In this document: piece after piece, positions 1 to 7,698 of the stretch
How the letters are laid out: the number at the start of each line of letters is the position of its first letter
Position numbering within the stretch: position 1 is the stretch's first letter
The notes under the pieces: generated by a model
Seen by the model: the letters and a program-made list of their open reading frames with translations, nothing else
Databases searched by the model: none
What the model was told of the DNA's origin: nothing
Source: Riemerella anatipestifer
Lineage (GTDB): Bacteria; Bacteroidota; Bacteroidia; Flavobacteriales; Weeksellaceae
Direction of reading: 5' to 3'
Length of the DNA: 64,000 nucleotides
Assembly (NCBI RefSeq): GCF_009670965.2
Contig: NZ_CP073239.1
Coordinates: 1,798,001 to 1,862,000 of the forward strand
Made by a program: the position numbers and the translations under genes

Positions 1-260
1 CAGAGTCTGCTATTTTAAGAGCAGAGAAGCATTACGCACCAGATTCTGCAGAGGCAGCAATGGCACAGCTAAACCTTTATAAAGCAGTAGAGAAGATTAT
101 TGTATCTGCTAAAGAAGGTATTGTATCTTTTGCAGAAGGCGATGAGCAAAGAATGATGCTTTCTGGTCTTAGAAGATTTACTAAATATACCAACACCCCT
201 AATGTAATAGCCCTTACTGAAAAAGTAGCAAAACACTTTATTGAAAAAGGAGGGTATTAA
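1..260 (+). CDS. Acyl-CoA dehydrogenase, C-terminal part (5' truncated by window)
   Basis: The reading frame is open from base 3 and ends at the TAA at 258-260, leaving about 85 visible codons. The C-terminal segment reads as the helical end of the large (about 600-residue) Bacteroidota acyl-CoA dehydrogenases, with the conserved EGDEQRMML...LRRFTKY stretch near the end. The family oxidises acyl-CoA thioesters with FAD in beta-oxidation. The FAD-binding and catalytic parts lie outside the window, so activity cannot be judged. A terminator follows at 291-324. The internal ATG at 60 is not the start, because the frame continues upstream. Confidence 0.75.
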   Translation, partial: ESAILRAEKHYAPDSAEAAMAQLNLYKAVEKIIVSAKEGIVSFAEGDEQRMMLSGLRRFTKYTNTPNVIALTEKVAKHFIEKGGY

Positions 261-290
261 GAGTAAAGTATAGCAATTATTGAATTTTTG

Positions 291-324
291 AAAATTGAGG
301 TTTTTTATAGAGCCTCAATTTTTT
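291..324 (+). terminator. Rho-independent terminator after acyl-CoA dehydrogenase
   Basis: AAAATTGAGG (291-300) pairs with CCTCAATTTT (313-322) and runs directly into a T tract. It lies 30 bp after the stop codon. Confidence 0.75.
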
Positions 325-375
325 ATATAAAACTATAAACAATATATGTAACGGCTCTCAATTCTATTACCTAAG

Positions 376-477
376 ATGAGTCCTCTAAACCCACAATACC
401 TCACCAAAAAGAAAAGCGTATTTCAGAAAATAACGGCGTTTGTAGAAAAGTTTAAAGGCGTGGGTGGTGAACTTTAA
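376..477 (+). CDS. Possible 33-residue ORF, unknown
   Basis: ATG at 376, stop TAA at 475-477. The product is basic and begins [13 protein letters not shown]. There is no recognisable family and no promoter box. It could be the remnant of a longer gene lost before the neighbouring membrane-protein gene arrived: its last codons contain TGGGTGGTGAA (461-471), which recurs inverted at 1138-1148 beyond that gene. It may also be non-coding. Confidence 0.2.
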   Translation: MSPLNPQYLTKKKSVFQKITAFVEKFKGVGGEL

Positions 478-514
478 AATGAATAATAGTATTAACTAAA
501 TTAACATTAACATT

Positions 515-1117
515 ATGGAAGAAATTTCAAAATATTTACCATTTATATCCGCAATTATTGTGTGTGTAATTTCTGTATTGTTTTCACCTCACGTATTTCA
601 ATTATTTAGTGCTTATGGTAGGAGAAAGTTTTTCAACAATATAGATGGAGTAGAAGTTATTAGCTTTTTTGAAAAACATGCTCCAGAATATTATAATGAT
701 TTTATTTTACCTAAAGTGATAGAAAATAACTTTTATATTAACACTGGAATAAGAGCTGATATAGAGTCTATCAAAAAATATATTGATTTTAAAAAAGCTA
801 CTGGAGCTACATGGGAGCATATCAGGATTGCAAAATCTCATCTTCGGGTTGAGGAAGAAGGGGTTAAAATAAGAATTAGTAAATTTGAAAAAATATTCGG
901 TAATATTGTCCTGACTATAGGTTTATTTTTGCTCATAACCGGAGTTGCTTTGTTATTATTTCTGAATCAGTTTAAACATGAGAGTATAAGAGATATTATT
1001 TTAATGGTGTTTGTCGTAGTTATTCCTCTTCTTACAGGATACTTTTTGGCATGGTCGGTTAACTCCATACTTATGGCAAAAAGAATGGAAGACGATTTAA
1101 AAAAGAAACACAATTAA
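515..1117 (+). CDS. Uncharacterised three-helix membrane protein (200 aa)
   Basis: I do not recognise a family. There is a hydrophobic segment at residues 8-30, a soluble charged stretch of about 100 residues (31-128), then two hydrophobic helices at about 130-150 and 160-182 and a short lysine-rich tail. The topology suggests an inner-membrane protein with a central domain. It stands alone: no gene on its strand follows until 7.7 kb, and short inverted repeats (461-471 and 1138-1148) flank it. The ATG at 515 follows an AT-rich leader with repeated TTAAC. The length and clean frame suggest a real gene; its function is unknown. Confidence 0.6.
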   Translation: MEEISKYLPFISAIIVCVISVLFSPHVFQLFSAYGRRKFFNNIDGVEVISFFEKHAPEYYNDFILPKVIENNFYINTGIRADIESIKKYIDFKKATGATWEHIRIAKSHLRVEEEGVKIRISKFEKIFGNIVLTIGLFLLITGVALLLFLNQFKHESIRDIILMVFVVVIPLLTGYFLAWSVNSILMAKRMEDDLKKKHN

Positions 1118-1161
1118 CACCTAATAAATAATATAAATTCACCACCCAGTTGCCTTACCTA

Positions 1162-1219
1162 GCAACGCACAGGTGCAGCCTAAGGCAATGCAGCTTTGCA
1201 GGGTAAAGCAACGCATAGG
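1162..1219. repeat. Short direct repeat pair GCAACGCAYAGG
   Basis: GCAACGCACAGG at 1162-1173 recurs as GCAACGCATAGG at 1208-1219, inside a small stretch that is clearly more GC-rich than its surroundings. It lies beside a 17-bp perfect hairpin. The role is unknown. Confidence 0.4.
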
Positions 1220-1220
1220 C

Positions 1221-1264
1221 GTAAAAAAGAACGCTTCGGTTGGCAATTTGCCAACCGAAGCGTT
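1221..1264 (-). terminator. Strong hairpin terminator after the HU-like gene
   Basis: A 17-bp perfect inverted repeat (1230-1246 with 1248-1264) is separated by one base. Read on the minus strand it is followed by TCTTTTTTAC, and it lies 30 bp past the stop of the gene at 1294-2013. Confidence 0.8.
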
Positions 1265-1293
1265 GCTTTATAAAACCTAGCTGAAAACTGCTA

Positions 1294-2013
1294 CTATACA
1301 ATCACGATAGGGGTAGATAAAGTTTCGGTTCTAGGGTCTTTGAGGAGCGTGTTGCCTTTGGTGAACTGTGTCGTGAGGCTAAGTTCATAATTTCCTGCTT
1401 CTAAATCTGTAGGAACGAGAATGAGTAACCTCGACGGCTCATTAAGCACAATATGCTCTGCTGAGAGTTTCACTTCTTGCTGAGTGTCTAGGTTTTTAAA
1501 GACGATGCCATTTTTAGGGTCATTGCCGTCTATTTTAATGAATGTGCCTTTGATTTCTGCGTTTTTGCCTTTGGTAAGTGTGCCGTCTGCTTTGCCTGTG
1601 GCTTTGTCGGTAATGCTAAACACGCTCATTGGGCTGGATTGCTCGCCTAGGATTTCTACTTTAGTGTCTGCTACTGCCTTTCTAAGGTCTAGACCTTGGT
1701 TTACATTCACATACACCGAGTGTTTTTCTTTATCCCAAGTTTTGTCGTAAAATACGCCTTTAATGGCAGGACGCATATACACCAGTCCTGTATTTACACT
1801 ATAACCGTTGAGTACTAGCTCTGAGGCTTTGCGATTAAAACGAGTGATAATATCCACCGCCGTTTCGGTTTGTATCTCCATACCTTCTTTTTTGAGGGCT
1901 TCTACGATTTCTGTAATACCAAGGCTACCGCCTAGAAGTGGTACGGCTACAAAATCATTAGGGTCATCTTTCGTGAGTAGGTTGGGACGCAACCACGCTT
2001 TTAAGGTATTCAT
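1294..2013 (-). CDS. HU-like DNA-binding/DUF4469-type protein
   Basis: The protein has 239 residues. The N-terminal part (about 1-120) looks like the divergent HU-like fold used by Bacteroidota DUF4469/Bvu_2165-type proteins: LKAWLRPNLLT, then the LGGSLGITEIVEALKKEGM helix region. The C-terminal 100 residues (EIKGTFIKIDG...AEHIVLNEPSRLLILVPTDLEAGNYELSL) fit the Ig-like C-terminal domain of that family. Members are found in Bacteroidota and their DNA role is presumed rather than shown. There is no signal peptide. It is transcribed alone and ends at a strong terminator. The family assignment is from motif memory. Confidence 0.65.
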   Translation of the reverse strand: MNTLKAWLRPNLLTKDDPNDFVAVPLLGGSLGITEIVEALKKEGMEIQTETAVDIITRFNRKASELVLNGYSVNTGLVYMRPAIKGVFYDKTWDKEKHSVYVNVNQGLDLRKAVADTKVEILGEQSSPMSVFSITDKATGKADGTLTKGKNAEIKGTFIKIDGNDPKNGIVFKNLDTQQEVKLSAEHIVLNEPSRLLILVPTDLEAGNYELSLTTQFTKGNTLLKDPRTETLSTPIVIV

Positions 2014-2041
2014 AATATTGATATTTTTTTAGATAGTTAAA

Positions 2042-3202
2042 CTAGTTTCTTTTTAAAGCAAAAATGTAATCTTCCATCCATCTAGACATATTAGCTAACC
2101 TATGAGCATCAGTGTCTTTGAACAACCCATTAGGTTGTAAAGATATTTTTACATAATAAGTCTTTTCGGCATTGGTATTATTGTCTACCAACCAAACACC
2201 AGAAGCAACTTGATATAAGTCTCCCGAATTAAAAGAACACGAAATTAATGTAGGCGACCCGGGTATAACCGCTGTTTTATAAGCACCTTCTTGCATGGTT
2301 TCATCTATACTCGCTCTAACCCAAACAGAACTTCCCGTAGGCAAAAGTACTTCTGCAGGAGCGGCAGTAACTAAATAAGCACAATAAATAGCCCATTTCC
2401 CCGGAGGTAAGGTAATAGATTGACCTGAATATCGGTGTAAATGTAAACCACGTGCAGAATTTTGTTGTATAGAGTAAAAAGTTTCATTGGGCATAATATT
2501 CGTTTCAATAGGTGCGTTACCGTAAATCATTTCTACTCCACTAGGTATTGTAGGATTAGTTCTACTTACCACTCCTAAAGTACCATCGGGTTTTGCAACT
2601 ACGGCTTTAGTATATTCGTTTTCTAGCGGTGTAGCATCAGTCATTTGGTTGATTTTGGCATTGCCGTTGACCTCTAGTTTTTGTGATGGGCTTTGGGTGC
2701 CTATCCCTACATTGCCATCTCCCATAAACGAAAGATTATTAGTCCCTAGAGTTACCGTTCTGTTACCTGCTAGTGTGCCGTCTGCAGTATAGATATTGGT
2801 AGTTATTGGAGAGGTTCCTCCTAGAGGCTTCCAAGTACCCCCACTAAGCGTGTTGCTTTTATTTTCATAATAGTAAAACCCAGAGGTAACATCTACATTA
2901 CCGATAGCAGATTTACCCGTTGCTGTATTATATACTATCATACCGTCTAAACGGTTAGGGTAAGCTAAAGAAACTCCATTTGGAGTTGCAATTAAGGTAT
3001 TGAGTTGGGTTAAATCTGTTCTCGGAAAAACTAACCCTTTTCCTATGTTGGTGGAGGTATTCCATTGAGGGGTGGACGAAGCGTCTAAAAAAGCAGTCTG
3101 ATTAGGAATTACATTTTGAGATACTGTTTTGTTCGTCTTAATTTGAGCATAAGATAAAATATTGATACTTAATGCCACTAATATGAATATTTGTTTTTTC
3201 AT
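2042..3202 (-). CDS. Secreted VGIGT-motif surface protein (386 aa)
   Basis: The signal peptide is MKKQIFILVALSINILSYAQ (cut after about residue 20). Residues 165-180 hold NVGIGTQSPSQKLEVNG, the motif that Bacteroidota exported proteins share with tail-fibre/adhesin-like repeats. Before it there is a 'GFYYYEN...GGTWKPLGG' segment also seen in the adjacent gene. The C-terminal 150 residues resemble a compact beta domain with no clear family. It lies 12 bp downstream of a similar gene on the same strand, so the two are probably cotranscribed. A cell-surface or matrix role is inferred. No T9SS C-terminal signal is obvious. Confidence 0.6.
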   Translation of the reverse strand: MKKQIFILVALSINILSYAQIKTNKTVSQNVIPNQTAFLDASSTPQWNTSTNIGKGLVFPRTDLTQLNTLIATPNGVSLAYPNRLDGMIVYNTATGKSAIGNVDVTSGFYYYENKSNTLSGGTWKPLGGTSPITTNIYTADGTLAGNRTVTLGTNNLSFMGDGNVGIGTQSPSQKLEVNGNAKINQMTDATPLENEYTKAVVAKPDGTLGVVSRTNPTIPSGVEMIYGNAPIETNIMPNETFYSIQQNSARGLHLHRYSGQSITLPPGKWAIYCAYLVTAAPAEVLLPTGSSVWVRASIDETMQEGAYKTAVIPGSPTLISCSFNSGDLYQVASGVWLVDNNTNAEKTYYVKISLQPNGLFKDTDAHRLANMSRWMEDYIFALKRN

Positions 3203-3214
3203 AATAATATAAAA

Positions 3215-3868
3215 TTAAAGACCTGTTGTATTGAGCCATTTTGTTCCTGTGGATATATAACAAGAAGAGTAACCTGCTGTTAAAGATTGTTGTTGCCCTA
3301 TAGGTTGTGGGGAAATAGAAACATCATTTTCAGGGCTAAAGAAACATAACATTCTTCCTTTATTATCTGCAGTAGGAGCAGGTAAAGTTAAACTACTAGG
3401 ATTAGTTAAATAGACAAAATAATCGTCATCTTTTATAGTTGGAATAGGGGTATCGTCTTCCCTGTAATTTCGTGTGAAAGATTTTGTTTCTGTGGCAGTG
3501 GCTGGTCTAACCCATTTAGTCCCATTATAAAAGTAATAGCCCTTTTCTGTAATATCTGTTACTCTAACATCGGTACCAGTGTAAGACGCTATTGTGCCAC
3601 CTCCATCTTCTGCATTGGCATCATCTACTACATAGACTAATGTTCCCTCTTGAGGGGAAGGCATTTTAGCGACTCTTGTTTTAGACAGTTTAGGCACAAT
3701 AATACCCTCGTTAGTTGCGTCTAATAAGTTAGTTGTATTGGGTTTTATCTCTAAAGTAGCATTGGGAGATGAGGTGTTAATCCCCACTTTACCATCGGTT
3801 TGTCCGTAAGCTATTAGACTTAGACCTAAAAAGGCTAACACACTTAATTTTGTAGTCTTTGTTTTCAT
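3215..3868 (-). CDS. Secreted VGINT-motif surface protein (217 aa)
   Basis: The signal peptide covers about residues 1-22 (MKTKTTKLSVLAFLGLSLIAYGQ) and is followed at once by DGKVGINTSSPNATLEIKP. The mid-region 'GYYFYNGTKWVRP' is shared in form with its 386-residue neighbour. The C-terminal end (LTLPAPTADNKGRMLCFFS...CYISTGTKWLNTTGL) resembles a small beta domain. It is the first gene of a two-gene unit, with a long AT-rich upstream region (3869-4461) holding hairpins and a (TG)9 tract. The surface location is inferred from the signal peptide. Confidence 0.6.
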   Translation of the reverse strand: MKTKTTKLSVLAFLGLSLIAYGQTDGKVGINTSSPNATLEIKPNTTNLLDATNEGIIVPKLSKTRVAKMPSPQEGTLVYVVDDANAEDGGGTIASYTGTDVRVTDITEKGYYFYNGTKWVRPATATETKSFTRNYREDDTPIPTIKDDDYFVYLTNPSSLTLPAPTADNKGRMLCFFSPENDVSISPQPIGQQQSLTAGYSSCYISTGTKWLNTTGL

Positions 3869-4013
3869 AATGTTTAATTTTAAAATTGTTGATATTTAAT
3901 TGTTTAAGATTATAGAGGTTAGATATTGGATTTTAGATTTTAGAGATTGTATTCTAGACTTAAAGGTTGAGGAGATACTAAGCTCTAACCTCTCATATCT
4001 CACCTCTACCCTT

Positions 4014-4060
4014 AAAAAACGCCTTTCCCCTCTAAACACACACAAAACGAGAGGAAAGGC
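4014..4060 (-). terminator. Hairpin plus T-run on minus strand (terminator or attenuator)
   Basis: GCCTTTCC...CTCT (4021-4033) pairs with AGAGGAAAGGC (4050-4060) with a small bulge. On the minus strand it is followed by GTTTTTTAAG. It lies about 400 bp past the stop of the TIGR02757 gene and about 150 bp before the start of the 217-residue surface protein, so it could end readthrough from the former or attenuate the latter. Confidence 0.5.
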
Positions 4061-4096
4061 TAAAGCAGAAAGGAAGTAAAAACTCCCTCTCTGAAC

Positions 4097-4154
4097 GCTA
4101 AAAGCACCTAACAAAAACGACCATGTTATAAGACAAAACAATGGTGCTTTTAGC
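4097..4154. repeat. 12-bp perfect inverted repeat
   Basis: GCTAAAAGCACC (4097-4108) and GGTGCTTTTAGC (4143-4154), separated by 34 bp. Possible leader RNA hairpin upstream of the surface-protein genes. Confidence 0.5.
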
Positions 4155-4294
4155 CTATATTTATGAAAGCTAGATTTAGAATGGTGTAAATACGAAAATC
4201 CGCCAACGAAAGTTGGTGGAATTATATTTATAATTAACGATAAAAGTTGAAGTAATTTTCTAGATAATACGACGCATACCCACGAAACTATTTT

Positions 4295-4312
4295 TGTGTG
4301 TGTGTGTGTGTG
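4295..4312. repeat. (TG)9 dinucleotide tract
   Basis: Nine uninterrupted TG units in a non-coding region about 430 bp upstream of the start of the surface-protein gene ending at 3215. Such tracts can change length by slippage. Confidence 0.8.
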
Positions 4313-4461
4313 TTTACGAAATTATTTGAGATAGCCAAATAATCTTGTAACTTTTTTATACTTGTTTGTATGTAATTGGTATCGTGTGTCATAAAACTGA
4401 AGCAAACTTATTACCTTTTGCGGAAGTATGCAAATTTTAGTGGCTAAAAAATAAAATTTAC

Positions 4462-5232
4462 TTATTTAAACTCTCCAGAAACGCCCAGTCCAAAGAGAGC
4501 AAAATCGTACTTTGCGGGGTCTTTGGCGTCCCATTTTCTAATGGTGTGGTCTAGTTCTTCCACAGTTTTCCAATCGTTTTGGGTTCTTGTAATCAGTTGG
4601 AGCTGCCTTGCGATGTTGCCCGTGTGCACATCTAGTGGGATAGACAGTAGGGCAGGGTCTAGCTGTTCCCAAATGCCAAAATCTACGCCTTTGTTGTCCT
4701 TTCTTACCATCCATCTTAAAAACATCATCAGCCGTTTAGCCGCAGATTTCTTGTAGGTAGAACTGATGTGCTTGTGGCTACGGTGCTGGGTGGTGGTATC
4801 TAGAAAAGCATTTCTAAAGCGTTCTAGTGCGTGGTAGAAATTGGTTTCGCCGTCTTGGGGGAGTAGTAGCTCTTCCATAGACGAGTGGTTTTGGTAGAGA
4901 TGCCTAAATCTTTGGATAAAATAGATTAAATCTTCCGAGTTAAAAGTGCGGTGTATGGCTCTAGTGCCTATCTTGTCTAAATCTTTATCGGTATGGTTCA
5001 GCACAAAATCTAATGGCGACTGTCCCATAAGCTCCATAATATGGTTGGCACTTTTGATAATAGATTTTCGGTTGCCCCAAGCAATGGTAGCTGCTATAAA
5101 CCCCGAGATTTCAATATCCTGCTTTAGAGAAAAACTATGCGGTATTTGTATAGGGTCTTGCTCTATAAAATTGGGGTGGTTGTATAGGTCTGCCTTCTCG
5201 TTTAGGAAGTCTTTTAACTCGTTGGAATCCAT
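4462..5232 (-). CDS. TIGR02757 (DUF2400) family protein
   Basis: The 256-residue protein matches the conserved Bacteroidota TIGR02757 family in length and motifs: DIEISGFIAATIAWGNRKSI near residue 37, KRLMMFLRWMVRK about residue 166, and a 'PLDVHTGNIARQL' segment. The last two resemble helix-hairpin-helix DNA-repair-like folds, but the family's biochemical function is not established. Its ATG overlaps the stop codon of the upstream rnz gene by one base, so translation of the two is probably coupled. No signal peptide; cytoplasmic. Confidence 0.85.
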   Translation of the reverse strand: MDSNELKDFLNEKADLYNHPNFIEQDPIQIPHSFSLKQDIEISGFIAATIAWGNRKSIIKSANHIMELMGQSPLDFVLNHTDKDLDKIGTRAIHRTFNSEDLIYFIQRFRHLYQNHSSMEELLLPQDGETNFYHALERFRNAFLDTTTQHRSHKHISSTYKKSAAKRLMMFLRWMVRKDNKGVDFGIWEQLDPALLSIPLDVHTGNIARQLQLITRTQNDWKTVEELDHTIRKWDAKDPAKYDFALFGLGVSGEFK

Positions 5233-6146
5233 TATATTTTTATGGTTTCTAGCATTTTGGGTAGAAAGGTATTAGGGAATACGGTTCTTGCCTCATCAGT
5301 AAAGACATTTAAGTCGGCATAGCGGTTAGAGAAGTGTCCTAAAATGAGTTTTTTAACCCCTGCTTTTTGGGCAATAGTAGCCGCTTCTAGGGCGGTAGTA
5401 TGCCCTGTATAGTCTGCCATTTCCTTTAAATCGTGTAAGAAAGTTGCCTCGTGGTAGAGTACATCTACACCTTTGATAATTGGGACGATGCTTTCCAAAT
5501 AGCGGGTATCACTACAAAAAGCATAAGACACGGAAGGTTGTGGTGGGGTGGTAAGCACCTCATTTTTGAGTACAAAACCATCGGAGAGCGTAAAGTCTTT
5601 TCCTTTTTTAAGGTTGTGGTAGTCGCAAGTTTCTATTTCAGGATATTTGCTGATTTCCTCCATATTCAAGTGGCGTTCCTTTGGTTTTTCTCTAAAGAGG
5701 TAGCCATTGCAGTAAATCCTGTGGTTGAGCGGAATGGTAAAGACTTCCACTTTGTGGTCTTCGTAGATTTTTACCGACTGATTGCCTTCTAGCTCGTGGT
5801 AAATCACTTCAAATCCCCTTTGGGTTTCTGTAATTCTAAAAATAGTTTCTAGCATCTCTTGGATTCCCTTCGGACCATAGATATGCAGAGATGTTTCTCT
5901 CCCCAACAAACGAAACGACGCAATAAGCCCTGGTAAGCCAAAACAATGGTCGCCGTGTAGGTGAGAGATAAATATATGATTGATTTTAGAAAACTTGGCT
6001 TTAGCCCTTCTTAGCTGTACTTGTGTCCCTTCGCCACAATCGATTAAGAAGTAGCGTTCTTGTACCTCTAAAAGCTGAGAGGTGGTAGACGAGTTTACGG
6101 TAGGAATTGCAGAATTGAAGCCTAATATGGTTAAATGTACACTCAC
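5232..6146 (-). CDS. rnz: Ribonuclease Z
   Basis: The protein has 304 residues, usual for RNase Z, the metallo-beta-lactamase-fold endonuclease that matures tRNA 3' ends. The zinc motif HLHGDH is at residues 62-67. Further ligands lie in the 'SDTRYLESI', 'YHEATFLHD' and 'LGHFSNRY' segments, and 'GHTTALEAA' is the family's His-containing loop. The N-terminus (MSVHLTILGFNSAIPT) starts in the usual way for Bacteroidota RNase Z. It is followed with a 1-nt overlap by the TIGR02757 gene, and rdgB lies 13 bp upstream on the same strand, so the three probably form an operon. Confidence 0.95.
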   Translation of the reverse strand: MSVHLTILGFNSAIPTVNSSTTSQLLEVQERYFLIDCGEGTQVQLRRAKAKFSKINHIFISHLHGDHCFGLPGLIASFRLLGRETSLHIYGPKGIQEMLETIFRITETQRGFEVIYHELEGNQSVKIYEDHKVEVFTIPLNHRIYCNGYLFREKPKERHLNMEEISKYPEIETCDYHNLKKGKDFTLSDGFVLKNEVLTTPPQPSVSYAFCSDTRYLESIVPIIKGVDVLYHEATFLHDLKEMADYTGHTTALEAATIAQKAGVKKLILGHFSNRYADLNVFTDEARTVFPNTFLPKMLETIKI

Positions 6147-6159
6147 TGCTAGATGAAAT

Positions 6160-6735
6160 TTATTGGGTAATGGTGGTTAAAAACTGGTCTAAGGCATTTT
6201 TTCTATGGCTAATGGCGTTCTTTTCCTCTGGAGCCATTTCGGCAAAGGTGGTTTCGTAGCCGTTAGGTACAAAGATAGGGTCGTAGCCAAAGCCTTGGTG
6301 TCCTCGGTCTTCCTCTAGTAGATGCCCATGTACTTTGCCTTCAAAATAGGAAGTACCGTTTTCATCTACCAAACATAATACAGTAATGAAATGAGCTGCT
6401 CTATTGGTTTTGCCTTGCATTTCTTCTAAAACTTTAGCAATATTGGCTTTAAAGTCGTGGTTGCCAGCATATCTCGCCGAGTAAATCCCCGGTCTTCCGT
6501 CTAAGGCATCTACTACAAGTCCACTATCATCACCCAAACTTGGAATGCCTGTTTTTTGGAAACAATAAGAGGCTTTAATAAATGCGTTTTCCTCAAAAGT
6601 GTTGCCGTCTTCCACGATTTCATCATTAAGTTGATAATCGGAAAGGCTTTTTACTAGGAAGCCATCACCTAAGATTTGTTGGATTTCCTCTTTTTTATGT
6701 TGATTGTGTGTCGCTATTAAGATTTCTTTTTTCAT
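6160..6735 (-). CDS. rdgB: RdgB/HAM1-type non-canonical purine NTP pyrophosphatase
   Basis: The 191-residue enzyme hydrolyses dITP, ITP and XTP to monophosphates, keeping deaminated purines out of nucleic acids. Family motifs are all visible: N-terminal 'ATHNQHKKEEI', the metal/substrate region 'GDDSGLVVDALDGRPGIYSARYAG' (near residue 67), 'GFGYDPIFVP' and the C-terminal 'AEMAPEEKNAISHRKNAL'. Length and start are standard. It lies in a reverse-strand run with the CPBP protease (14 bp upstream) and rnz. Confidence 0.95.
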   Translation of the reverse strand: MKKEILIATHNQHKKEEIQQILGDGFLVKSLSDYQLNDEIVEDGNTFEENAFIKASYCFQKTGIPSLGDDSGLVVDALDGRPGIYSARYAGNHDFKANIAKVLEEMQGKTNRAAHFITVLCLVDENGTSYFEGKVHGHLLEEDRGHQGFGYDPIFVPNGYETTFAEMAPEEKNAISHRKNALDQFLTTITQ

Positions 6736-6749
6736 TAGAGTATTGTTTT

Positions 6750-7562
6750 CTATTTAGTAAAATGGGTTTTTCTATGCATAAATAGATAATAGGCAACTCC
6801 GAAGATAACCATGCCTATAATAAAAGACACTATTTTGTTGATGCCTAGGAGTTCATAAGAGTGTTCTGTATCGGCATAGACTAGCATCAGATAAGAGATG
6901 AAATTGTTAAAAGCGTGTAGTAAAATAGGGATTACAATAGATTTGGTTTTGAAATAAACTAATCCCAATACCAACCCCAATAAAAACGCGCCCACAAATT
7001 GCCAAGGATTGGCGTGTACAATACCAAACACTAAAGCAGAGATAACAATGGCTTTCTTAGGAGCAACGCCTTTGTTGGTAAGTCCACCTTGTATAATACC
7101 TCTAAATAAAACCTCTTCTAATAGAGGAGCAAGGCACACTACCATAATGGCAAGTCCTACCTTATCGTTAAGCATTCCTTTAAAAACTCCCATAAAAGTA
7201 TTGTAAAGCTCTCCTAATATGCCGCCTTCCGTTGGGATAAAAGAAGTAAGGACTTCTGCCATCAGTACCATACCTACCATCATCATTAGAGATAAAAGAA
7301 CATTAGAAGCCGTTACATTGCCTACACCTAAGCGGAGCGGTTTTTTGGTCTGTGGTCTTACAATAAAAATATCAAACGCTGCAATAGGTAGCCCCAATGA
7401 AAGTACAAATGAAATTAAATTCAGCCCCATAGAAGTAGCAACCTCTTCCTTTAAAATAAAGACATTAGCGATAGTGTACACAGCGAGTATAAGCGAAGCA
7501 ACGATGTAGCTCCCTATAAGTACAGCAATGCCGTCAAGCCCCAATTTGAATTTTTGATTCAT
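6750..7562 (-). CDS. CPBP-family intramembrane metalloprotease
   Basis: The protein has 270 residues with about eight hydrophobic segments. The CPBP (Abi/Rce1) active-site motifs are present: EEVLFRG at 149-155, a His in 'GIVHANPWQ' near 183, and 'HAFNN' at 216-220. Family members are glutamate intramembrane proteases or have lost activity; here the catalytic Glu pair and both His are retained. The substrate is unknown. It is probably the first gene of the reverse-strand unit continuing into rdgB-rnz-TIGR02757. Confidence 0.9.
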   Translation of the reverse strand: MNQKFKLGLDGIAVLIGSYIVASLILAVYTIANVFILKEEVATSMGLNLISFVLSLGLPIAAFDIFIVRPQTKKPLRLGVGNVTASNVLLSLMMMVGMVLMAEVLTSFIPTEGGILGELYNTFMGVFKGMLNDKVGLAIMVVCLAPLLEEVLFRGIIQGGLTNKGVAPKKAIVISALVFGIVHANPWQFVGAFLLGLVLGLVYFKTKSIVIPILLHAFNNFISYLMLVYADTEHSYELLGINKIVSFIIGMVIFGVAYYLFMHRKTHFTK

Positions 7563-7634
7563 CTATTAAATATAAATAGGTTTGGATTTCGCAAAGATAA
7601 TGGATTTAGAATCAAAACACCTAAATATTCCGTT

Positions 7635-7661
7635 TTGGCTTAGGCTATTTTTATATATTTG
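7635..7661 (+). promoter_or_regulatory. Bacteroidota-type promoter for the glycosyltransferase-like gene
   Basis: TATATTTG at 7654-7661 matches the -7 box TAnnTTTG. A TTG at 7635-7637 lies 16 bp upstream, slightly short for the -33 element. The ATG is 37 bp downstream. Confidence 0.5.
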
Positions 7662-7698
7662 TTGGGTGATAAAGAGAGAGAATCTAGAGTAAAAGGTA

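Larger units (their letters stand above)
3869..4461. other. 593-bp gene-free region with hairpins and (TG)9
   Basis: No convincing gene. The one reading frame of note (3896-4141, minus, 81 codons) has low-complexity, non-protein-like composition. The region contains a minus-strand terminator-like hairpin (4014-4060), a 12-bp inverted repeat GCTAAAAGCACC/GGTGCTTTTAGC (4097-4108 and 4143-4154), and a TG dinucleotide tract (4295-4312). It probably holds the long leader of the surface-protein pair. Confidence 0.6.

Noticed and set aside
3896-4141. 81-codon reading frame on the minus strand
   Set aside because: Overlaps a terminator-like hairpin, and its composition is not protein-like; no family resemblance.
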